Assembly: GCA_944472155.2 (NCBI GenBank)
Contig: OX235277.1
Coordinates: 22,764,804-22,828,803 of the forward strand
Source of the DNA: Trichobilharzia szidati
Taxonomy: Eukaryota > Platyhelminthes > Trematoda > Strigeidida > Schistosomatidae
DNA length: 64,000 nucleotides
Reading direction: 5' to 3'
The notes beneath the pieces were generated by a model. The model ran no database searches and was not told the origin of the DNA. It saw only the letters and a program-made list of their open reading frames with translations. How positions within the stretch are numbered: position 1 is the first letter of the stretch; each line of letters begins with the position of its first letter. Position numbers and translations under genes: made by a program. Below, in pieces: positions 13,601-25,600 of the stretch.

Positions 13601-16600
13601 TGAAAACCACGTTGTGAAATGTCAAAAGAAGGTTGAATGAAGCGGACTACTATTCTCATGTTCGCCAAAAGTAAAACAACAAACAGCGTCATCCTGGACA
13701 GACTGAAGGATGTTCTAGATACTTAATTCCACCCGTTACGAGCTGGATCCAGCAGAAACAAGTCGGTCCGTGGCTGGGTTGTAGCATTTCATATCATTAT
13801 GGAGCACAGAATAGAAAGGTGGCAACTTACCCCTTCCCACAGCTTCATTGGATTGAGAAACCTTCGACAGCGTCGATCCTGAAGTAATTCTGAAACTAGA
13901 TGAATACTACAAATTACAATTTCACAATCGCTCATAAATCTTATCTTAACCTGGATTTGGTTTATGATTTATGTACAATCTTACATAAACTCGTAATTCT
14001 ACTGGCGAAAACAAACAAGTTGGCAGCATAAGTAGCGGAAAAAAGACATCATGCGTACCTGAACGGCAACCTGGACTCGAATGGGAACCAAGAGTTGGTC
14101 GTGAATCCAGGTATCACATGGAATAGATAGTGTGAGGAGTCGATTAATGGTTTTCATCATTCGTGGGACTTGTAGAGTATAGAGTGACATGACGACATCC
14201 TACTGAAGTCCTCCCTATATTCTACTAGGAACTCAAGGAAATATTAACACCACATACAATTTTCAACTGATGTCTCTCAAGTGTCTCTGAAATTCTTTCA
14301 TCCTTAAGTTGATGAAGGTGAGTTTCAAACATTGTTATTTCTACAGAATTAATGACTTTTTACAAAAATATGTATATGGAAGTCTCCCCATAGAAACACC
14401 TGATTGCTTCTAAAATATGGCTAATCAATTTCCACAGAAAGACCATAGAGTATCTATTTCTTCTTATACTGCCATTCATTACGCGACTCAGGTTATGCTA
14501 ATTCAACTCGCAAAGGGCTTAGTTCACTCCGAAACATTACTCAAAATACGGATGGAATGCTGAAGCGCTCATTTTTGGAATCGACTATTGATATATATAA
14601 TTCTGTTAACTAACATCATAGTCCACGGTGACATTCGTCCACTCAGAATCGGTTTCGAACGGATATGAGAAAACGAGGAAGCCAACCCAGAAAATGCCTA
14701 GATTCCGTATCGTTCGCTTTCAGTGAATCTATTTTTGCTAAATGGTAAGTCAAGCTAGAAAGATACAAGAAGGAGACAATCAACTGTGACACTCATCTGG
14801 AATCAAATCCCCATATGTCAAAACTCATTAGTAGAACACATCTGAAACCCTTGGGGAACACATATTGCCCCAAATATTCCAAATCATTTAGGTCAGAGAC
14901 ATTGTTATATGGACCAGTGGAAGATTAACAAACACAAGAATATATGCGTGAGAATATTTTTTGTTGTTTTAGACAGCTCTCTCAGTCAACAGGGATATTC
15001 GAGTACTTACCAGTACATTGGATCATTAGTTCAGCGAGCAACTGCTTTTCCTTTGAGGTTTGTGGCTTTGCAACAATAATGTCAGGTAGACTTGGTCTCA
15101 TTATCAATCCTACAGCTGCGAGCCTGTGTGATTAATCAATAAAGTCATCTGATTTTATTAATTTAATCAGAAGGGAGAAGTATGTAAAAATGATCAGCTA
15201 ATATTTAAATAGTCATAATTTAATGATGAAATTTAGTGACAGTATTCTGAGTGTGCACACTGAATAATCCAGATTGTTTTTTTTGATTGAACACTAGTCA
15301 GTAACTAGTGTAATGCGTCTAGTCCTATCTTCGGTGCAGACTGAATTCTATCAGTCATGTTTGCAATGTGGCCACCATGCTAGGTGGCTCGTCATTACGG
15401 TGCACTGTGAATTGTTGGTATTAGATGGTTGGAGGCAATCGACTGGAAGCTTCCTGACTGACAGAATTCAGTCTGCACCGAAGATAGGACTAGACACATT
15501 ACACTAGTTACTGACAATTGTACAATCAAAAATATTCAATATAGTCCTACAGGAGGTCAGTCGCGAGCCTGAATAGCTCAGTGTTAACGTCTCTGACTGC
15601 AGCACTGGGTGATGCGGGTTCGAATCTCAGAAGGGACATGAGTTCCTTCAAGGTTGCAGATACGCCTTGCTGATGAGTGCCAACTAGCACGAAACCTAGG
15701 TCCAAGGCTTCCTGCCGAGTGCCTTCAACCATCTAATACAAACCAGATTGTACTGCGACCAACCAGTGAAGCCTGAAGAAAATTTCATTAACTCGATAAG
15801 AACAACCTTTTGTCCTGCAAAATGTGATGATTAACCTCAGTAATCTGGTATGGATTTTAGCATAAAAGGCCACGATTCACACCTAGCACATGAGGGTTGG
15901 TGGCCCCACTCAGTTCCGCTGGTTGTCGTGAGTGGGACACGATTTCAAAGCATGATAAAATGGACGGAAGCATTATGCTCATGCCAACTAGAGATATGTG
16001 ATAATAGGCCGCCTAATGTTTTAGTGTTACTGAGTTAAATCGAATTCATTGTACATTTGACAACACACTAATCAGATGTACTCTTATCACTTAAATGTTT
16101 TTAGAAAAAGAGAACGAGAAGGAGTGTCTTCAGAATAATCAGAGCAGTTCGAGTCCTCCAATTAAATGTGTGGTTGGCAAATCAGTTTTCCACATTTCAT
16201 CCTTTGTGTGTGGCCAGTGTTGACTGTGAATGAAGTGAGAGTGATGCAGTGTAAACTAATTAAAATTCCTGTTTGTAGCTTGTGAAATGCGTCTTGAAAC
16301 GCCTAAAACTGTGCTCACTTAGTTTCACCACGTTTGCGGTGTATTATATCACTACACATGGTAAAAGCTCGCATGAGAAAACAATAATTTACTTGAAGCA
16401 GAATCCGTAGTTAACTAAACAATTTTTATCACACAGATCTCTTAAAACTCTGAATTCGATAAGGAAAATGTTTTCAGCCGACTTCTGTACATCTACATAA
16501 AAGCTACACGTAGTTGTCACTGGGAATGTTTGTGCTAAGATGTGCCAGAAAGACTCATTGTAACGGTGAATACTACCACCAGAGAAGTTTAATTTTTAAC

Positions 16601-19600
16601 CTGAATCACTTACCACGATTTCGGGCGATTAACAAAATAAGTTTGTTTCCATATATATTCCTGAATTCATCCCTACATTGAATCTGCATTCATAACAATG
16701 GTGTGCTTTCCATCACTTCAGAAGTCCTAAGTAAGTCTCATTTTTTGAAACTGAAACTCTTTTTTCACATACTTTTACATTAAATATAAGGATCCTTCTG
16801 ACAGGGTTATTAATATCAATGATGAACTAATTATACACACTCTCGTTGTTATCAGAGAGAAGATGAAGAGTTGTTCAATTCTTCGAGTATATGTAGTCAG
16901 CAGAAGCGACGAAGTAGTATTTGAACAAGATGTTCTAGTTACTGACGCAAAACTTAGACAGCAACCGTCTTTTATTAGTGTTGAGATTTGCGTTTTGCCG
17001 GAAACATGACAACTCGCTTGATCAAGTTCGTTCCATATTCTCCCTCCTAAGAATTCGTTGCAAAGTTATTTTGTCCACCACTCTTCGAAATAAGGTTGAA
17101 GTCTACTGAGGAAAAGGTACCATGTTGGAGACTTCCTACTTGTCACTGTGAATAGAATTCGAAGCATTATTATTATTATTGTTCCCTTGGGTTCCTAGTG
17201 GAACATAGGGCTTCAGCTGCACGCCTCCATTTGCTTCTGTCTTGTGCTGTACTTTTCACCTGCATCCATGTTAGTCCATACTGTTTCAACTCCTCTTCAC
17301 ACGATCACCTCCAAGTCATCTTGGCACGTCCCACTCGCCGCTTCCCTGTCGGGTTCCACTCATGCACTGGCCTGACGCGCGATGTCACCCAGCTGCCTCC
17401 TCAGAGAGTGTCCAATCCATCTCCACTTTCTCCTGCATACTTGTTGGGCGATTGGTTCCTGTTTTGTTTGTTCCCATAGCTTCTTGTTTGTGATTCTTTC
17501 CGACCATCTGATCTTCAGCATAGAGCGGAGACAGTTGTTGATAAAGGTCTGCAATAGGCTGCTGGAAATATTCTTGGTGACCCGCCAAGTTTCTGATCCG
17601 TATAGCAAAACTGACTTGACGTTTGTATTGAAAATCCGAATTTCGTTGTTGATGCTGGCTGAGTGACGGAGATTTCCAGATCGGTTTCAGGTTGATGAAT
17701 GTGATTCTCGCCTTTCCGATTCTCGATTTGACATCCTCGTCCGTTCCTCCTGTAGTTGAGACAATGCTCCCTAGATAAGTGAAAGAAGTAACCTCTTTCA
17801 AATCCCTCCTGTTGATGGTGATTGGCGCTGGATGTTGTTGCTGTTGTTGTTGTTGTTGTTAGTTGGTTATTTTCATAACCTCCGTCTTGTCTATGTTCAC
17901 CTGGAGTCCTGTCTTTGCTGCTTCTTCGACCAGTTTGCCGGTTTTCGCTTGTATGTCTTCGATTTTATGTGACATCAAACATAAATCATCCACGCGCGAA
18001 ATCCAGGTCTTCTAGGTTCTTCATGTCGGTCTTCGAAGCATGATCGGTGTTAATCGCAGCTACATCCATGACATTCTCCTTTATTCTACACAATCCCTGT
18101 TTCATATTAATTTATTCATCAGTCAACAAATGCTCGAGATTCTCACACATAAAACATTTGCTTTTATAACTTGATTATTCCAGCAATTTATACTTGTGAT
18201 TTTTGCATAGAAACCATGAGTATCTTTTATTTCTATCTGATGTTTTTGATGTAAATCCTCCAATTTCTTAGGAGAAATAAGTAAGAAAGATCTCAATATT
18301 AGAAGTAAAACAAAAAATTCACTTGAAATCATATCTACAAATGGAGGAAATCGCATATAATGTCTACGATGCTGTGTCCATTTTATTCTCATGCCAGATG
18401 TAATTGTCAATTGGATCATTCGTGTGAATTATCCGCTGAATGCGTAATCACAGCCAAAATAATCCGCCTTTTGTAGTGAAACTACGCCATTCCTAAGATT
18501 AGTTATCTAAATTACAGCAGAAAGCGAATCTTCATAAACAGAACTCTATTTCGAACTTCTCGAATAGCAGAAAATCAGTCTTTAAATTACATTATTATAG
18601 TTGTTACTATTATTCCTCCTTAAGCCTCTCAGTGAGAAACGGGACCTCAACAGCAAATTTTTATTTTACCCAACCACTGAAGTCCTTTTAGGCTAACCTA
18701 TGAGCTTTCACTTCATCTTCACGTCTGAGGTCAGACGTGAGATCTCATTTGAATGACTCCTCAGTGTATGTCCAATCCATCTATATTTGCTTCTGGATAT
18801 TTGCTGGTCGTTGGGGTGACTGATTCGCAACACAACGAGAGATCTTTGTCAACTATGCTTTTTGGCCGACCATTCGACTTTTACTATCGAGTCAGCGTAG
18901 TCACGTGTTGACGAAGGTCTGGAACCCATCAGAAATGCTATCAGTGGCGTATGCGCCAAGTCTATGAACTATCTAGAAACACTGACTTAACACTAGTCTG
19001 CGTATATTCCCCTTCGATTAGATACAGTTTGTACATTTAGCAGCACACTAAAATCATAAACTGAGAATTGCTTTTTCGACAGAGAAATATACATTAGATT
19101 GATAAGCTTAACGCTGATTAGGACATTTTCAAGCAACACCTGATAAAAGATGTGAAATGCATTCAAACCGGTTATCATGGCGTAGTCATTTGGAGGACGT
19201 ACACGTTTTGATGAAATTTGTGGCACCTTTTCCAGCATCAACACAGATAAATAATCCAGTGTATTCACTGGCCAATATACCAATAAGTAATTCCATTCAA
19301 GTGACAATGTCACAATGGCTGAAGTTTGTCGACTACAACTATAATCTTCTCTACTGTGGAATATGTGTTGACCTCCTTTTTCATGACTCTCAAAAACAAC
19401 ATTATTTCGTTGAAAAAAAACGTTAAAATATTTTGTGAACCTGGACGTTATAGTGAAACATAGTGAGCCATATTTTGATTTGCTGTTTTTCTTTTCCTAT
19501 AGTAATTTACTGTATCACTATTATTGACAACATATAGTTAAGCTAACTATTCCTGTTATGTGTTAATGTTTTCCAAGAACTATGTTGCACAGTAGTTTAA

Positions 19601-22600
19601 TTTCAACTGCTTTAAGACAGGGCTTCACCCGCAACCTTGAATTCTTATTACTGCTGTCGACACTCCATGTCTTTACACTCTGACTTGTCCACAAAACAAT
19701 TCGGTTACACAGTAATCTTCAAGTACGCTCCTCATCCATATTTAACATTTGTCTACGTGATTAGTACTACCTCTGGCTAACTACTAGTTATCTCTTCATT
19801 TTATAATTCAAAACGTTCCCACTGTGATAATTACAAAACGTATACTGGGTAATTACAAGTCGGCTCATGCAAAATCTCCATGAGGACATGGAGAAGAAAA
19901 TTCAGCAAACAGACGCTTTTCCATAATCAAGCCATTTATTACCAAGATAATCCAACAGATTAGGCTTAATAATTTTCGATGTTAACTTCCTCAGATGTGT
20001 TCAGCAATTGACAGCTTTCAGACTACAATAGTTGCGTACAGTTGGAATGTCTGTATGCCTACCGACATTCTGCTGCGTAACTAACAGCTATGCCACCGTG
20101 GGGTTTCTAATTAATCATGATTCCCATATCTCACGACGTTGGACAGTTCGTAGAAAGGTGATGGTGCACTAATCAAGTCGTTATACGTGTGTAACTGTCT
20201 CCATTATACCAGCCTTATTTGCACATGCACACTGAATTCGTCAGACTCAGTAATGCAATTGTACAACGAATGAACACTTTTAAACATAATGTTTTGGTGA
20301 AGAATATTTTTCCGCTTTTTATGGTAGAAACGTCCACTAGTCTTTTAAGATATTCCTTGCCTATTTCCACTAACTAAAGTGTAGATTGTACCACTCTTTC
20401 TCTCTCCCAAATTTGAAAACAGACTAACTCACTCTCTTGTTCCATTCATATGGTCTTTATTTGAGTCATATAGGTTGCTTAAACACTGGCTATTATTTGC
20501 TTCAATTTTCGTGGTCTTCGTAGATCTACTTCCGTGTTTACATTCTGAAAACTCATTATAAGCCTAACCAAGTTGTAATAGGTAGTGAAAGGCTTTACAG
20601 TTCACTTGTATTCTACCGTGTCTAATCTTGTACTGCTTAACACGTTATTCAATTGGAAAACTTGACGTATATTGAATGAACATACTTATATACTTTTCTC
20701 TTCAAACACTTATTCATCGGAAATACTGTGTGCTCAGTATTTTCATGCCTTTATCAAATGACTTGTAATCAGCTATATGACTTAATTAGCTTTAAAGCTT
20801 CACACAAATTCTTCTTCACGCTAAGAGTATTTCAGCTGCACATTGACAGAAGGCACAGTTTCAGGTGTATATGAGGCATTTTGGCAGTTGACACTATTAG
20901 ATGGTTTGAGATAATCGCCAGGAGGCCTTGAACCTAGATTTCGTATTCGTAGGGACTAGTCATCAAGACGTATCTGCATCGGTCTTCGTCAAACTAAGGA
21001 CTAGACACAATACACTGCTTCTCAGCTACTTTCCAACCAAAGCACACAATACAGTCGTATCGCAGGTCAATCGACAGCCCGAATAGCTCAGTGGTAGAAT
21101 CTATGACTGCAGTACTGAATGACGCCGATTGGAATCTCAGAAGTGGCATGAGTTTCTTCAGGGTTGTAGAAACGCCTTTCTGACTGGTGAGTGCCAGCTA
21201 GCACGGGACCCAGTATCAAAATTGATTGTATTTGGCAGCTTCACATTACGTATTCCGTAGCTGAGCACTATATTTTTCCTTAAAAGTTGTACATGGTCAT
21301 TTATTTCCAATATTCAGAATTATGGACCAGATTATTAGTCACGTGTTTCGCATCTGTTTGTTCATTGAATATTCGAAAATAAAATATTAAAGTGGATAGA
21401 TAGGTTGCAACAAAGAAGCATACGATGAGTTGGCTGATTTACGGAAACGTTTAGATTCTTATTTATTACTTAAATGTATTGTGTGGTCTCTGAATATCTC
21501 TATTTTGATAGTTCCAGGTGAGTTGAAGCGAGGCTTGTGTATTGTAATCCAACTCATTTATATGCAGTAAATTACCTTACTTCGAATTTTATTTATGGCA
21601 GGCTTGTGTCTTTGTTCCTATTTCTCGGTAAAACATCCTCCTTATTCAGGCTTTCCGAATGAAATCCCCGAGGCTTCATTTTGCCTTATGTTTTCACTCA
21701 GAAATAAGTAGATTTGGTTAACGTGAGAGTAGAACTTGCGCACAGAGAAGGAGTATAATCCAAGCAATAGATATTGTTCTCAAATCACTATCCGAATAGT
21801 TATATTGCGTCATAGGGTGTAACATCAAATGAGCTTATGTAATATGGAGTCAGCACTGAAAATTTCGTTTTGTCAGTCTGGTTCTCATCACAATTGAATG
21901 TCAGTGAAAAAACTACCAGACAGATCATATTAGACAATGATCTCATTGATCAGTAAATTTTACGTCTATTCAGACGCAATACGTGAGTTTAAATTATGAA
22001 AGTTATCAAATCGAAATACACGACGAACTGCGAAAATGTTAAGGTCTAGTAATATGGTTTATTAGAAGAATTGCAGTTAATTTTAAAAATTAAAATGGTC
22101 ATTCAAGTTTTCAAAGTTATCCTAACAAACCAAGTTCTCTTATTCTGATTACATCCTTCATGGAGTACAGCAGAATTCGCATCTAAAAGTACCCAGTGTA
22201 AGTGTCCAGGAGCAGCTGTTTTATTCAGGCGAAGGTGAATTTCACTTGGCCATTACTTCAAGATGACATGGAGTTGTATAACTTTTTGACAGCACCCCAA
22301 TAAACCGAGTTGTTCACAAATTGCATCCAATTCCCTGTCAGTACAGACACGGAGATATATTTCTGCGTCGTTTTCAACACTCCAGCCACAGTTATTAGGA
22401 CAGCGAACAAAGGACTCTTAGTTGACGGATTAAGCCGTGTCGTCATAAAGCTGCTAATGCTGACTTCAATGCTGAATTCACGGTTTCAAACTCTTTGAAT
22501 ACCTGAATTAAATTACGGCATATAGACATGCCTGCTTGTAACATACACATCTGAAGTTCGAAATATCAAAAAGATGACAACAATCAGAGAAGTCTTAAAA

Positions 22601-25600
22601 AGAATGTGAAGATAACAACTACATAGCAGTTGTTCGATCACGTTAACAAACATCATTCCACGGAATACAAGTTGTCGCAAATGTAAAGGTGTAGTAACTA
22701 TTTCAATAATTCCAAACGCATCATTTCAGTCGGTTGTAAGTTTTTTAAAATTTTATTTGTGAGTTTCATTCAACCAGAATGCCTATTCAGGATACTTCTG
22801 ATGACATATTGTTTATTAGCTGTGTCTCACATACCTCGGTGTATGAGTTTTGAGAATACAATACTGAATACTGTGTGTGGCAAAATGATTGCAACTAGAA
22901 CTATTCACCGTCTTTCACTAATTAAACTGACTCACATCATGTAACCACTAAATACTAAATACTGATGAAATAGTGATTAACCTTCTTAGTTTTTATGAAA
23001 TTCATTCGAATTATTTCCATTCATCGTGTTGTCAGAAGGATGATAACATCAGAGAGTGGATGACTAGCACTGTTCAAAACGCAAGTGGATAATCAATTTT
23101 GAGCAACATGATATAGTTGAAAAGAACACGGATGGGAGTTAAACAGAATGGCGTAGTATTAGTACATACAAGTGATCGAATGTGAGAAGTGGGAGATATG
23201 AACTCTGAATTCCAAAGCTGAAAATCAAAAATATCCTCTTTGATCACAGGATGATTTGAGGAAATTTTATGAAACTAACTAGAGAAGAGCAAACTTTAGT
23301 TCTGAATGTCCTCCTGAGAATCGTAGATACTCAACAGTCTTAATTTTACTCAAGTGATAACCACCTATAAATGAAACGAACTGTTTTCAAATGCGATTTA
23401 CTCAAGCTTCACTAAGATATATATATATCATTTTGAAAATAACCAAAGTAATGACTAATTGTGGTGATCTGTGTGTCGATAAATATATTATATGTTGTCA
23501 TTACTGCACACTACACATGGTCTATTAACTTTGGATAATCACAGATTCGCTCGATTGCATCAAATCATTCACTTGTACTATGATTGTTTTCCACTGATGT
23601 ATCGTTTAATTCAGCTTTGGGACGTGAGTATGCAGTTCTGATATAATTCCTTTGCTTATATCTCAAAAACAGCACAGTGATTTCTTTTTATTCACTACAA
23701 GATAACAGTTAGTAAAAGAGCTATGCATTCACAGTTGTGTGAGGTTCACATAAATTGGATCATAAATTCTTGATTTGTGTGCTTTATCTCCTGATGTCTT
23801 TATTTCTAAATCTAAGGCTTATTCACCTGTAATTGGAAATAATGGGCTCTTTTCAGAATGAGACAAATTCATATTTTGCAGATGTTACTAAATGTGTATT
23901 TTTTCTATTATTCTATCCACATTTATCCAGCATATAGTATGTTCATGTTTTTTTCACTTCTTGATCACGTTATTCACTGAAGTTTACCCTTGTGGATCTG
24001 TGAAAACAGCATGAAACTCCGAATGTACAACATAAATATGTATATACACATGTACTGACTGAATCCTACTACTACTAAGTGAAATATTTATATAAGCGAA
24101 ATAGTGTATGATAAAGGATCCATATGAAAACAGTATGACAGTCTTTGAATCTGACGCTTTGAGTGTTGTCATTCAATCGTTCGTTGTCTGCATTCTAGTG
24201 AGTACAAGTGAGTTAAAGACAACATCTCTGAAAGCATTTCTCATGCATATTTCGATGATTATTGAAACGTGGTCACTTCAAGCATGATACACCCGACGAT
24301 AAAATAATAACGATTAGGCAAAATTTCAGATGAACCTGTCAAAATGATCCAGTCTTTCACTGAAGTCAAGCAACCACTCATCTTGTAGTCCTTCTCCGAG
24401 AACCGAAGGATTAATCGATCAGATAATGATGAACTTTGCCTCTTGACAAACGTTTTTATTGATGAAAAATGTGTGGCCTCATTTATTCTTTCAAAATAGG
24501 CCATAAAAATAAATTCCTTTCAATGTCATTCTTTTAAAATTACCATTATTCACATTGGCAAACGTCACATTTAGCAGCTTACAGGTGATGCAAGACACCA
24601 TGATGATGCCCACAGCAAGAAGCTGACTAAATGGTGTACAAAAAGTGAAGCGTCTGCAGTAAATGCAGTGGTAAGATATAGCTGACTTCTATCATTCATG
24701 ATACCCCAGATTGCAGCTAACTCAATCATGCAGCAGAATGTGGAGAGTGAGTAGACAGGCATACTCTGGAGTGATATAATGAACATGAAAAATCCGGACT
24801 CCGCAGTGATTTATGTCACATGCTTAACAAACTTGGAGATATACAAGTAAAACCTAACAAGTTTCAAGAAGAGATAGATGGGACATGAATACAAGGGGAT
24901 GTGAGAAACTAGACAGAGGTGATGAGGGCACGCAACTAACAGTATTATACACTGATAAATATCAAGGGGAGAAATCTAATGAATAGGCAGTCATAACCCT
25001 GAAAGTAGTGTAAAAACCTGCAGAACTCAACACAGAGAACTGGATCCAAATTTCCAATACTACGGTCAATCCATCGCTTCTGTATGGCCTAGAGATTCAG
25101 GGAACACCTCATGAAAGGCCTTTCCGACAGGCCGCAGTAGCCTTTTGATCAGATTTGTGACTACAATGGATAAACATTGTAGAAATCTGGCTATGAATTG
25201 AACTAGCAAACAACTTATTGACCATCAAGTCCACAGTATAAAGAGAAAATGGACTGGATAAACCCGAAGAAGACGAATGAGAGAGGCACAACACACTAGA
25301 CAGTCAAGTGGAACCCGAATGCAAAAGGACCTGTTACGTGTCTGAGTGAAACATGGAGAACATCATGTGAAGTAGGGGTGAAAGCTTGTGGCCCGTTGTG
25401 GAACTAATTCAAAGTGATGGTACAAAACAGAGCACAAGTGAGATGCACTGCTTTGAACCTGATTTCCACTCAGAACTCAAAAACACAAATAAAAATTATT
25501 TTAACAATTTCAAGTTGATTTCCAGATCTTAGAGACAATTCTCACTGAGAAAATTACCAGGAAAACAAAGACACCGACTTCTGTTTATAAATCATCTTGC

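Noticed and set aside
21702..21722. 21-nt micro-exon after TTTTCACTCAG
   Set aside because: Splice sites are good and the length fits, but phase 1 contains TAA. It could only be a terminal exon and no poly(A) signal supports that.
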